Origin: Streptomyces formicae
GTDB taxonomy: Bacteria; Actinomycetota; Actinomycetes; Streptomycetales; Streptomycetaceae
DNA length: 64,000 bases
Assembly: GCF_022647665.1 (NCBI RefSeq)
Contig: NZ_CP071872.1
Span: forward strand, 1,736,001-1,800,000
Reading direction: 5' to 3'
The notes under the pieces are model-generated. The model saw only the letters and a list, made by a program, of their open reading frames with translations. It was not told where the DNA came from and searched no databases. This document shows positions 9,535 through 17,393 of this stretch, piece by piece. The position numbers were made by a program, and so were the translations under genes. Every line of letters begins with the position of its first letter. The first letter of the stretch is position 1.

Positions 9535-9579
9535 TCGAAACCTCGAATCTCGAATCCTCGAAGCTCGAAACCTCGAAGC
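9535..9579. repeat. Short TCGAA tandem repeat
   Basis: TCGAA occurs six times at 9535, 9543, 9550, 9558, 9565 and 9573, with alternating 8 and 7 base spacing, giving a 15-base period. It lies between the leuB stop codon and its terminator hairpin. Confidence 0.7.
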
Positions 9580-9608
9580 CGCCGGGTCGCACAGCGCCCG
9601 GCGGCTTC
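9575..9608 (+). terminator. Terminator hairpin after leuB
   Basis: GAAGCCGCCGGG and CCCGGCGGCTTC pair perfectly around a ten-base loop and are followed by TCC. Confidence 0.8.
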
Positions 9609-9796
9609 TCCTGTGCGGCCTCCGGGTGCCACCATCAAGCCATGGGCCGCGATTCACGCCGTTCCGCTGTGTTCTGCTCCGGTCCCCACGCACTGCGATA
9701 ATCGGACGTGGGGCCGCATCATGCGGGAAAGCTCGGACGTCCTAGGAGAGGCGTGAAGGCGGTCCGTCACAAACACACGGTGAAGGACACGCAGAC

Positions 9797-10885
9797 ATGA
9801 CGACGACCACGATCGAGCTCAAGCCCTCCTCGAACCCGCTGTCGGACGCGGAGCGCGAGGCGATCCTGGCCAGCCCCGGATTCGGCCGCCACTTCACCGA
9901 CCACATGGTGACGATCAAGTGGACCGAGGGGCGTGGCTGGCACGACGCCCAGCTCACCCCGTACGCGCCGCTGTCCATCGACCCGGCCAACATGACGCTG
10001 CACTACGCGCAGGAGATCTTCGAGGGGCTGAAGGCCTACCGCAGGCCCGACGGCTCGGTCGCCACCTTCCGGCCCGAGGCCAACGCCAAGCGCTTCCAGA
10101 TCTCGGCCCACCGCATGGCCATGCCCGAGCTGCCGGTCGATGTCTTCGTCGCGGCCTGCGACGCGCTGGTCCAGCAGGACAAGGCGTGGGTCCCGGCGCA
10201 CGGCGGCGAGGCGTCGCTCTATCTGCGGCCGTTCATGATCGCCACCGAGGTCGGCCTCGGCGTGAAGCCGGCCAACGAATACCTCTTCCTCGTCATCGCG
10301 TCCCCCGCGGGCCCGTACTTCCCCGGCGGCGTCAAGCCCGTCTCGATCTGGCTCTCCGAGGACCGCGTCCGCGCCGTCCCCGGCGGCATCGGCTTCGCCA
10401 AGACCGGCGGCAACTACGCGGCGTCGCTGCTCGCCCAGGCCGAGGCGGCCGCGCACGGCTGCGCCCAGGTCGCCTACCTCGACGCCGTGGAGCACCGGTG
10501 GGTCGAGGAGCTCGGCGGCATGAACCTGTACTTCGTGTACGGGGACAAGATCGTCACACCCGAGCTCACCGGCTCGCTGCTCGCCGGCATCACCCGCGAC
10601 TCGCTGCTCAAGCTCGCCCGTGACCTCGGCTACGAGGCCGAGGAGGGCCGGGTTTCCATCGACCAGTGGAAGCGCGACACCGAGAACGGCACGCTCACCG
10701 AGGTCTTCGCCTGCGGCACCGCCGCCGTCATCACCCCCGTCGGCACGGTCAAGTCCGCCGGCGGCGAGTGGACGCAGGCGAACGGCGAGCCGGGCAAGGT
10801 CACGCTGGAGCTGCGCAAGCGGCTTCTCGACATCCAGACCGGCGCCGCCGACGACCCGCACGGCTGGGTCCACGTCATCGGCTGA
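9797..10885 (+). CDS. ilvE: Branched-chain amino acid aminotransferase
   Basis: A 362-residue PLP enzyme catalysing the last step of leucine, isoleucine and valine synthesis and the first step of their breakdown. Fold-type IV motifs are present: HYAQEIFEGLKAYR, the PLP lysine region AKTGGNYAASL, EELGGMNLYFV and FACGTAAVITPVG. Length fits the class II BCAT family. GAAGGA precedes the ATG by about ten bases. Terminators on both sides separate it from leuB and from the urease-like operon. Confidence 0.96.
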   Translation: MTTTTIELKPSSNPLSDAEREAILASPGFGRHFTDHMVTIKWTEGRGWHDAQLTPYAPLSIDPANMTLHYAQEIFEGLKAYRRPDGSVATFRPEANAKRFQISAHRMAMPELPVDVFVAACDALVQQDKAWVPAHGGEASLYLRPFMIATEVGLGVKPANEYLFLVIASPAGPYFPGGVKPVSIWLSEDRVRAVPGGIGFAKTGGNYAASLLAQAEAAAHGCAQVAYLDAVEHRWVEELGGMNLYFVYGDKIVTPELTGSLLAGITRDSLLKLARDLGYEAEEGRVSIDQWKRDTENGTLTEVFACGTAAVITPVGTVKSAGGEWTQANGEPGKVTLELRKRLLDIQTGAADDPHGWVHVIG

Positions 10886-10912
10886 GCCTCACGCCGAAGC
10901 CTCACCGGCAGG

Positions 10913-10953
10913 GACGAAGGCCTCCACGCGCGCCGCGCGTGGGGGCCTTCGTC
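10913..10953 (+). terminator. Terminator hairpin after ilvE
   Basis: GACGAAGGCC-T-CCACGCGC pairs with GCGCGTGG-G-GGCCTTCGTC. Confidence 0.8.
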
Positions 10954-10983
10954 ATCGACTGCCGGTCCGCGTGGGCATCGCCC

Positions 10984-11071
10984 ATTTGAGTTCTGCTCTA
11001 AGTAGACGCACCATCGATCGGTTGCAATTGCTACCGGCATGGGAGTGCACGTATTAGAGTGTCGCTCAAAT
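10984..11071. promoter_or_regulatory. Symmetric multi-operator region upstream of the urease-like operon
   Basis: Two 17-bp near-palindromes, TTTGAG-N5-CTCTAA (10985-11001) and TTAGAG-N5-CTCAAA (11054-11070), are mirror images of each other. A third palindrome, CGGTTGCAATTGCTACCG (11019-11036), lies exactly midway, so the whole block is symmetric about 11027.5. It is notably AT-richer than its surroundings. This is the expected form of a repressor site array, possibly for the TetR protein encoded at the end of the cluster. Confidence 0.6.
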
Positions 11072-11151
11072 TGCTGGAATCGGATTCAGAGACTCCGTGG
11101 CGGTGCCCTCTCGGGGGGAGCCGCAGTGGACCTGGACGGAGGCGTGGTGAC

Positions 11152-11856
11152 GTGCGACTGACCCCGACCGAGCGCGACCGGCTGCTGCTGTTCGGCGCCG
11201 CCGAGCTGGCCCGGGCGCGGCGCGCCCGCGGGCTCAGGCTCAATGTCCCCGAGGCGACCGCGCTGATCGCCGACACCGTCTGCGAGGCGGCCCGGGACGG
11301 GCGCCGGCTCGCCGAGGCGATCGAGGCGGCCCGCTCCGTCCTCGGCCCCGACGACGTCCTGCCCGGCGTCGCCGACGTCGTGACCGAGGTCCATGTCGAG
11401 GCCGTCTTCGACGACGGCTCCCGGCTTGCGGTCGTCTCCGACCCCATGGGGGGTGGCGGCCTCGGCGACGCGGCGCCCGGCGCCGTGCTGCCCCGCCCGG
11501 CGGACCCCGAGCCGGTGCCCGAGGTGCGGCTGACCGTCCGCAACACCGCCGCCGTGCCCGTCAGCGTCACCTCCCACTTCCACTTCTTCGAGGCCAACCC
11601 GCGCCTCGACTTCGACCGCGCCGCGGCCTACGGCATGCGGCTGTGCGTCCCCGCCGGCTCCTCCGTCCGCTTCGGCCCGGGCGGCGAGGCCGAGATCGGT
11701 CTCGTACCGATCGGCGGCGACCGGATCGCGATCGGCTTCGCGGGCCTGGTGGACGGCCCGCTCGACGCGCCGGGCGCCAAGGAGGAGGCCCTGCGCAGGG
11801 CCGCGGCCTGCGGTTACCTCGGCGCCGCCCCCGTACCGCACGAGGAGGACCGATGA
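11152..11856 (+). CDS. ureAB: Urease-like fused gamma/beta subunit
   Basis: A 234-residue protein in which the urease gamma domain (residues 1 to about 100, starting VRLTPTERDRLLLFGAAELA and ending EVHVEAVFDDG) is fused to the beta domain (about 125-220, with VTSHFHFFEANPRLDFDR). In classical ureases these build the trimer with UreC around a dinickel site. GTG 11152 is chosen because GGAGG lies nine bases upstream and the family begins here; the frame is open to 11059. Its stop overlaps the ureC start (ATGA). No ureD, ureE, ureF or ureG is nearby, which is unusual for a functional urease operon. Confidence 0.9.
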   Translation: MRLTPTERDRLLLFGAAELARARRARGLRLNVPEATALIADTVCEAARDGRRLAEAIEAARSVLGPDDVLPGVADVVTEVHVEAVFDDGSRLAVVSDPMGGGGLGDAAPGAVLPRPADPEPVPEVRLTVRNTAAVPVSVTSHFHFFEANPRLDFDRAAAYGMRLCVPAGSSVRFGPGGEAEIGLVPIGGDRIAIGFAGLVDGPLDAPGAKEEALRRAAACGYLGAAPVPHEEDR

Positions 11857-13544
11857 CCCGCATCGACCCGCACGAGTACGCGAGCGTGCACGGCCCGCGC
11901 GCCGGGGACCGTGTCGTCCTCGGCGACACCGGCCTCGTCGTCCGCGTCGAGTCCGACTCCCAGAAGCCCGGCGACGAGTTCCTCGCGGGCTTCGGCAAGA
12001 CCGCCCGCGACGGACTGCACCTCAAGGCCGCCGCGGTCCGCGAGACCTGCGACGTCGTCATCAGCAACGTCCTCGTCATCGACGCCGTGCAGGGCATCCG
12101 CAAGGTCTCCGTCGGTATCCGCGAGGGCCGCATCGCCGGGATCGGCCGCGCCGGGAACCCGGACACCCTCGACGGCGTGGACGTCGTCGTCGGCACCGGC
12201 ACGTCGATCGTCTCCGGTGAGGGACTCATCGCCACCGCAGGCGCCGTGGACACCCATGTCCATCTGCTCTCGCCCCGGATCATGGAGGCGTCTCTGGCGT
12301 CAGGCGTCACGACGGTCATCGGGCAGGAGTTCGGCCCGGTCTGGGGCGTCGGCGTCAACTCGCCCTGGGCGCTCAAGCACGCCTTCAACGCCTTCGACGC
12401 CTGGCCCGTCAACATCGGCTTCCTCGCCCGCGGTTCGTCCTCCGGCGACGCCCCGCTCGTCGAGGCGCTCGCCGAGGGCGGCGCGTCCGGCTTCAAGGTC
12501 CACGAGGACATGGGCGCCCACACCCGCGCGCTCGACACCGCACTCAGGGTCGCCGAGGAGTACGACGTCCAGGTCGCCCTGCACAGCGACGGCCTCAACG
12601 AATGCCTGTCGGTGGAGGACACGCTGCGCGTCCTCGACGGCCGGACCATCCATGCCTTCCACATCGAGGGCTGCGGCGGCGGCCATGTGCCGAACGTGCT
12701 GAAGATGGCGGGCGTGCCGAACGTCATCGGCTCCTCCACCAACCCGACCCTGCCCTTCGGCCGCGACGCGGTCGCCGAGCACTACGGGATGATCGTCTCC
12801 GTCCACGACCTCAAGACCGATCTGCCCGGCGACGCCGCCATGGCCCGCGACCGGATCCGCGCCGGGACGATGGGGGCCGAGGACGTCCTGCACGACCTGG
12901 GCGCGATCGGCATCACCTCGTCCGACGCCCAGGGCATGGGCCGCGCGGGCGAGACCGTGCGCCGGACCTTCGCCATGGCCGGGAAGATGAAGGCCGAGCT
13001 GGGCCCGATGGAGGGCGACGGCGCCCACGACGACAACGCCCGCGTGCTGCGCTACCTGGCGAAGCTGACCATCAACCCGGCGATCGCCCACGGACTCGCG
13101 CACGAGATCGGCTCCATCGAGACCGGCAAGCTGGCCGACATCGTCCTGTGGAAGCCGCAGTTCTTCGGCGCGAAGCCGCAGCTCGTACTGAAGGCCGGCT
13201 TCCCGGCGTACGGCGTGACCGGCGATCCGAACGCCGCCACCGACACCTGTGAACCGCTGGTCCTGGGCCCGCAGTTCGGCGCCCATGGCGCCACCCCCGC
13301 GGACATCTCCGTGGCGTTCGTGTCCGGGGCGGCGGCCGCCCTCGGCGACGACCGGATGCCCACGCGCCGCCGCCGGGTCGGCGTGCGGGGCACCCGGGGC
13401 ATCGGTCCCGGGGACCTGCTCCTCAACTCCCGGGTCGGCGACGTGGCCGTGGACGCGTCCAGCGGACTGGTCACGCTGGACGGTGATCCGCTGCGTTCGG
13501 ACCCGGTCGAGTCCATGTCCCTGAACCGCCTCTACTTCCTCTGA
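11853..13544 (+). CDS. ureC: Urease-like alpha subunit (amidohydrolase) with altered flap
   Basis: A 563-residue metal-dependent amidohydrolase. All metal ligands align with classical UreC: H135 and H137 (DTHVHLLSP), carbamylated lysine K215 (FKVHEDMG), H244 (ALHSD), H270 (HAFHIEG) and D358 (TSSDAQ). H217 and the catalytic flap His (H318) are kept. The mobile-flap cysteine (Cys319 in Klebsiella) is valine here (V317), and the KIHEDWG motif reads KVHEDMG. It overlaps ureAB by four bases and is followed 61 bp later by agmatine deiminase. It could be a true urease matured by accessory proteins encoded elsewhere, or an enzyme for another ureido substrate; the second idea is inference. Confidence 0.9.
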   Translation: MTRIDPHEYASVHGPRAGDRVVLGDTGLVVRVESDSQKPGDEFLAGFGKTARDGLHLKAAAVRETCDVVISNVLVIDAVQGIRKVSVGIREGRIAGIGRAGNPDTLDGVDVVVGTGTSIVSGEGLIATAGAVDTHVHLLSPRIMEASLASGVTTVIGQEFGPVWGVGVNSPWALKHAFNAFDAWPVNIGFLARGSSSGDAPLVEALAEGGASGFKVHEDMGAHTRALDTALRVAEEYDVQVALHSDGLNECLSVEDTLRVLDGRTIHAFHIEGCGGGHVPNVLKMAGVPNVIGSSTNPTLPFGRDAVAEHYGMIVSVHDLKTDLPGDAAMARDRIRAGTMGAEDVLHDLGAIGITSSDAQGMGRAGETVRRTFAMAGKMKAELGPMEGDGAHDDNARVLRYLAKLTINPAIAHGLAHEIGSIETGKLADIVLWKPQFFGAKPQLVLKAGFPAYGVTGDPNAATDTCEPLVLGPQFGAHGATPADISVAFVSGAAAALGDDRMPTRRRRVGVRGTRGIGPGDLLLNSRVGDVAVDASSGLVTLDGDPLRSDPVESMSLNRLYFL

Positions 13545-13605
13545 CTCCGCATCTCCGACTCTGCATCTCCCTTACCGAACTCCCCATCCGATCCGAGGAC
13601 CTGTG

Positions 13606-14625
13606 ATGACGTTCCGCATGCCGCCCGAGTGGGCCCCCCACGCGCGCACGTGGATGGCCTGGCCCGGCCCGAACCCCACCTTCACCGACGCCGAGGAGCT
13701 CGCCGAGGCGCGCGCCGCCTGGGCGGCCGTCGCCCGCGCCGTACGCCGCTTCGAGCCGGTCACCATGGTCGTCGGCCCCGGCCTGCGGGAGGGCGCCCGT
13801 GAACTGCTCGGCGCGGACGTCGACATCGTGGAGCACGAACTCGACGACGCGTGGATGCGCGACATCGGCCCCACCTTCGTCACCGACGGGCGGGGCGGCC
13901 TGGCCGCCGTGGACTGGGTCTTCAACGGCTGGGGAGCCCAGGAGTGGGCCCGCTGGGAGAACGACTCCACCATCGCCCGCCATGTCGCGGACCTGCTGGA
14001 CGTCCCCGTCCACTCCTCGGACCTGGTCAACGAGGGCGGCGCGATCCACGTCGACGGCGAGGGCACGGTCCTGCTGACCGACACCGTCCAGCTCGGCGCG
14101 GGCCGCAACCCCGGCTGGACCCGTGAGCAGGTCGAGGCCGAGATCCACGCCCGGCTCGGCACGACGAAGGCGATCTGGCTGCCGCACGGACTGACCGGCG
14201 ACTACGGCACGTACGGCACCCAGGGCCACGTCGACATCGTCGCGGCCTTCGCCCGCCCCGGCGTGGTCGTGGTCCACAGCCAGCAGAACCCGGCCCACCC
14301 CGACCACGAGCGCTCCCGGACGTACGCCGACCTCCTCCGCGGCAGCACGGACGCCCGCGGCCGCGCACTGGAGGTCGTCGAGATCCCCGCGCCGACGGTC
14401 CTGAAGGACGAGGAGGGGGAGTGGGTCGACTACTCGTACATCAACCACTACCTCTGCAACGGCGGTGTGGTGCTGTGCGGGTTCGAAGACCCGAACGACG
14501 AGATCGCTGCGGGGATCTTCCGCCGGCTCTTCCCGGAGCGGACGGTGACGCTGGTGGACGCGCGGGCGATCTTCGCGAGCGGGGGCGGCATCCATTGCAT
14601 CACCCAGCAGCAGCCGAAGGTCTGA
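13606..14625 (+). CDS. aguA: Agmatine deiminase
   Basis: A 339-residue enzyme of the guanidine-modifying superfamily that converts agmatine to N-carbamoylputrescine and ammonia. Family motifs are visible: MPPEWAPHARTWMAWPG at the N-terminus, DAWMRDIGPTFV, the catalytic His region YGTQGHVDIVAAF, and the nucleophile C331 in GGGIHCITQQQP near the C-terminus. A GTG three bases upstream is an alternative start. Its position behind the urease-like genes and before a TetR regulator suggests one polyamine/nitrogen-salvage unit. No N-carbamoylputrescine amidase (nitrilase family) is encoded here. Confidence 0.93.
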   Translation: MTFRMPPEWAPHARTWMAWPGPNPTFTDAEELAEARAAWAAVARAVRRFEPVTMVVGPGLREGARELLGADVDIVEHELDDAWMRDIGPTFVTDGRGGLAAVDWVFNGWGAQEWARWENDSTIARHVADLLDVPVHSSDLVNEGGAIHVDGEGTVLLTDTVQLGAGRNPGWTREQVEAEIHARLGTTKAIWLPHGLTGDYGTYGTQGHVDIVAAFARPGVVVVHSQQNPAHPDHERSRTYADLLRGSTDARGRALEVVEIPAPTVLKDEEGEWVDYSYINHYLCNGGVVLCGFEDPNDEIAAGIFRRLFPERTVTLVDARAIFASGGGIHCITQQQPKV

Positions 14626-14687
14626 CGGCGGACGGCCTGCCCGTTGCCGCAGGGGTTCCGGGAGAGCCCGTCCGGCGACCGGTCGGG

Positions 14688-14693
14688 TACAAC
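14688..14693 (+). promoter_or_regulatory. Candidate -10 box for a leaderless tetR transcript
   Basis: TACAAC lies six bases before the GTG start of the TetR gene, and no Shine-Dalgarno sequence is visible. Confidence 0.4.
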
Positions 14694-14699
14694 GGACGG

Positions 14700-15302
14700 G
14701 TGACCGCATCGACCCCCCGGCGCCGCAACGTCGCCCCGCCCCGCGAGGAACTGCTCGCCGCCGCCATGGCCACCATCGCCGAGCGCGGGCTCGACGGGCT
14801 GACCATGGCCGGGCTGGGGCGGGAGGTCGGGATGAGCAGCGGGCACCTGCTCTACTACTTCCGCACCAAGGACGAACTGCTGCTCCAGACCCTTGAGTGG
14901 AGCGAGGGCCGCCTCGGCGCCGAGCGCGGCGCCCTGCTGTCCAGGCCGGCGCCCGTGCGCGAGCGGCTGGCGGCGTACGTCGATCTGTACGTGCCCGACG
15001 GTCCCCGCGACCCGCACTGGACGCTCTGGCTCGAGGTCTGGAACCGCTCGCAGAACGCCGCCGACGACGCCCGTGCCCGCCAGGCCGCGATCGAGGGCGC
15101 CTGGCACCGGGACCTCGTCGCGCTGCTCGCCGAGGGGATCTCCCGCGGCGAGTTCCGCGCCGTCGACCCCGACCGTTCCGCCGCCCGCCTGCGGGCCCTC
15201 CTCGACGGCTTCAGCGTGCATGTCGCGGTCGGCATACCGGGCACGAGCCGGGACCAGGTCCTCGCCCACGTAAGGGAGTTCGTCGAGGAGGCGCTGCTGT
15301 AA
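14700..15302 (+). CDS. TetR-family transcriptional regulator
   Basis: A 200-residue regulator. The N-terminal HTH is clear (AERGLDGLTMAGLGREVGMS followed by SGHLLYYFRTKDELL), ending in the conserved YYFRTKDEL helix; the C-terminal half is a ligand-binding helical domain resembling the BetI-like subgroup. GTG 14700 starts the protein directly at the arginine-rich N-terminus. It follows agmatine deiminase in the same direction and may control the whole cluster through the symmetric sites at 10984-11071. The ligand is unknown; a polyamine or ureido compound is only a guess. Confidence 0.88.
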   Translation: MTASTPRRRNVAPPREELLAAAMATIAERGLDGLTMAGLGREVGMSSGHLLYYFRTKDELLLQTLEWSEGRLGAERGALLSRPAPVRERLAAYVDLYVPDGPRDPHWTLWLEVWNRSQNAADDARARQAAIEGAWHRDLVALLAEGISRGEFRAVDPDRSAARLRALLDGFSVHVAVGIPGTSRDQVLAHVREFVEEALL

Positions 15303-15417
15303 GCCGGGCCCCGTGCCCCCGTTTCCGTACGCGGCCGCAGTCACGCAGCGTCCGCCGGTGTGCCCGCATGGTGAGACCGTCGTCCATACGGACGGGTCCC
15401 TGTGGCAGACTGCCTGC

Positions 15418-15526
15418 GTGCTCGCATTCGCCATGATTATCGGCAGCAGCGCGCCGGTCCGCAGTGACCACTGACCGCGGCAGCATCCCTCGCGGCAGTG
15501 GCACCGTGCCTCAGACCCGCGCGCAG
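15418..15526 (+). promoter_or_regulatory. Candidate attenuator leader of the citramalate synthase gene
   Basis: Between tetR and cimA is a 352-base non-coding stretch. It holds a short frame GTG 15418 to TGA 15474, encoding VLAFAMIIGSSAPVRSDH, with two adjacent isoleucine codons, ahead of a T-rich terminator at 15527. CimA feeds isoleucine synthesis, so an Ile-rich leader peptide would make sense. The short frame lacks a good ribosome binding site, and GATTAT within it could instead be a -10 box. The attenuation model is therefore plausible, not proven. Confidence 0.4.
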
Positions 15527-15557
15527 ACCTCTCGCACCCGCGAGAGGTTTTTTCGTT
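15527..15557 (+). terminator. Intrinsic terminator within the cimA leader
   Basis: ACCTCTCGC and GCGAGAGGT pair perfectly around ACCC and are followed by a T-rich tract (TTTTTCGTTTT). It ends about 100 bases before the cimA start codon. A T-run of this quality is exceptional in this genome. Confidence 0.8.
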
Positions 15558-15654
15558 TTACGGCCCCACCCCGGCCGGAGACGGGACGCGCGACGATGGG
15601 GGCAAGTGGAGCCAGAAGTTCCGGAGCCACTCTTCCGACAGGAGTCATCACGCC

Positions 15655-17262
15655 ATGACCACGACTGACGCCAGGCCCGACGACAGTTTCCATGTCTTCG
15701 ACACGACGCTGCGCGACGGTGCCCAGCGCGAGGGCATCAACCTGACCGTCGCGGACAAGCTGACCATCGCCCGGCACCTGGACGAGTTCGGCGTGGGCTT
15801 CATCGAGGGCGGCTGGCCCGGCGCCAACCCCCGGGACACCGAGTTCTTCGCCCGGGCCCGCGACGAGATCGAGTTCCGGCACGCCCAGCTCGTCGCCTTC
15901 GGCGCCACCCGTCGCGCGGGCGGCTCGGCAGCCGATGACCCGCAGGTCAGAGCACTGCTGGAGTCCGGTGCCCCGGTCATCACGCTGGTCGCCAAATCCC
16001 ACGACCGGCACGTCGAGCTCGCGCTGCGCACCACGCTCGACGAGAACGTGGCGATGGTCCGCGACACCGTCTCGTACCTGCGCGAGCAGGGCCGCCGCGT
16101 CTTCGTCGACTGCGAGCACTTCTTCGACGGCTACAAGGCCAACCCGGAGTACGCGAAGGCCGTCGTCCGAGCGGCCGCGGAGGCCGGCGCCGACGTCGTC
16201 GTCCTGTGCGACACCAACGGCGGGATGCTCCCCGCGCAGGTCCAGGCCGTCGTCGCCACCGTCCTCGCCGACACCGGCGCCCGCCTCGGCATCCACGCCC
16301 AGGACGACACCGGCTGCGCCGTCGCCAACACCCTCGCCGCCGTCGACGCGGGTGCCACGCACGTGCAGTGCACGGCCAACGGCTACGGCGAGCGCGTCGG
16401 CAACGCCAACCTCTTCCCCGTGGTCGCCGCGCTGGAGCTGAAGTACGGCAAGAAGGTGCTGCCCGAGGGCGCACTTCAGGAGATGACCCGGATCTCGCAC
16501 GCCATCGCCGAGGTCGTCAACCTGACGCCGTCCACCCACCAGCCCTATGTGGGTGTTTCGGCCTTCGCCCACAAGGCCGGACTGCACGCCTCCGCCATCA
16601 AGGTCGACCCGGACCTCTACCAGCACATCGACCCCGAGCAGGTCGGCAACACCATGCGGATGCTCGTCTCCGACATGGCGGGCCGCGCCTCGGTCGAGCT
16701 CAAGGGCAAGGAGCTCGGCATCGACCTCGGCGGCGACCGCGAACTGGTCGGCCGCGTCGTGGATCGTGTCAAGGAGCGCGAGCTCAGGGGCTACACGTAC
16801 GAGGCCGCCGACGCCTCCTTCGAGCTGCTGCTGAGGGAGCAGGCGGAGGGCCGGCCGCGCACGTACTTCCGTACGGAATCCTGGCGGGCGATCGTCGAGG
16901 ACCGCCCCGACGGCACCCACGCCAACGAGGCCACGGTCAAGCTCTGGGCCAAGGGCGAGCGCATCGTCGCCACCGCCGAGGGCAACGGCCCGGTCAACGC
17001 CCTCGACCGGGCCATGCGGGTGGGCCTGGAGCGGATCTACCCGCAGCTCGCCAAGCTGGAGCTGGTCGACTACAAGGTCCGCATCCTCGAAGGCCGCCAC
17101 GGCACCGAGTCCACCACCCGCGTCCTGATCACGACGAGCGACGGCGGCGGCGAGTGGTCGACGGTCGGCGTCGCGGAGAACGTCATCGCGGCGTCCTGGC
17201 AGGCCCTGGAGGACGCGTACACCTACGGGCTGCTGCGCGCGGGCGTCGAGCCGGTGGAGTAG
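15655..17262 (+). CDS. cimA: Citramalate synthase (2-isopropylmalate synthase family)
   Basis: A 535-residue HMGL-like acyltransferase. Citramalate synthases condense acetyl-CoA with pyruvate to start a threonine-independent route to isoleucine. The N-terminal TIM barrel shows FDTTLRDGAQREGINLTVAD and FIEGGWPGANPRDTEFF, typical of the CimA subfamily rather than LeuA; metal-binding HAQDDTGCAVAN and GYGERVGNANL follow. The C-terminal regulatory LeuA-dimer domain occupies roughly residues 390-530. AGGAG precedes the ATG by 11 bases. It is often annotated as a second leuA in Streptomyces; sequence motifs favour CimA, but substrate needs testing. Confidence 0.88.
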   Translation: MTTTDARPDDSFHVFDTTLRDGAQREGINLTVADKLTIARHLDEFGVGFIEGGWPGANPRDTEFFARARDEIEFRHAQLVAFGATRRAGGSAADDPQVRALLESGAPVITLVAKSHDRHVELALRTTLDENVAMVRDTVSYLREQGRRVFVDCEHFFDGYKANPEYAKAVVRAAAEAGADVVVLCDTNGGMLPAQVQAVVATVLADTGARLGIHAQDDTGCAVANTLAAVDAGATHVQCTANGYGERVGNANLFPVVAALELKYGKKVLPEGALQEMTRISHAIAEVVNLTPSTHQPYVGVSAFAHKAGLHASAIKVDPDLYQHIDPEQVGNTMRMLVSDMAGRASVELKGKELGIDLGGDRELVGRVVDRVKERELRGYTYEAADASFELLLREQAEGRPRTYFRTESWRAIVEDRPDGTHANEATVKLWAKGERIVATAEGNGPVNALDRAMRVGLERIYPQLAKLELVDYKVRILEGRHGTESTTRVLITTSDGGGEWSTVGVAENVIAASWQALEDAYTYGLLRAGVEPVE

Positions 17263-17303
17263 GTCTCGGCGCAGGGGTCTCGGGCGCAGAGGTCTCGGCG
17301 CAG
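17262..17303. repeat. Three tandem copies of GGTCTCGGCGCAG
   Basis: Copies start at 17262, 17276 (one extra G) and 17291, directly after the cimA stop codon and before its terminator. Confidence 0.7.
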
Positions 17304-17313
17304 ACAGCCGTGG

Positions 17314-17339
17314 CGGGCCCGTTCGTCCGGACGGGCCCG
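17314..17339 (+). terminator. Terminator hairpin after cimA
   Basis: CGGGCCCGT and ACGGGCCCG pair perfectly around an eight-base loop. Confidence 0.75.
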
Positions 17340-17381
17340 TGCCTCTGATCGGTAGATATGTCTATATTTGCCCCCCTCGGG

Positions 17382-17387
17382 TAGCGT
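17382..17387 (+). promoter_or_regulatory. Candidate -10 box for a leaderless transcript
   Basis: TAGCGT lies exactly six bases before ATG 17394. No Shine-Dalgarno is present. A small inverted repeat TAGA-TATG-TCTA lies about 20 bp upstream. Confidence 0.45.
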
Positions 17388-17393
17388 CAAACC

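Noticed and set aside
15464-15658. A 64-codon frame through the cimA leader terminator
   Set aside because: It reads through the terminator hairpin and overlaps the cimA start; no ribosome binding site.
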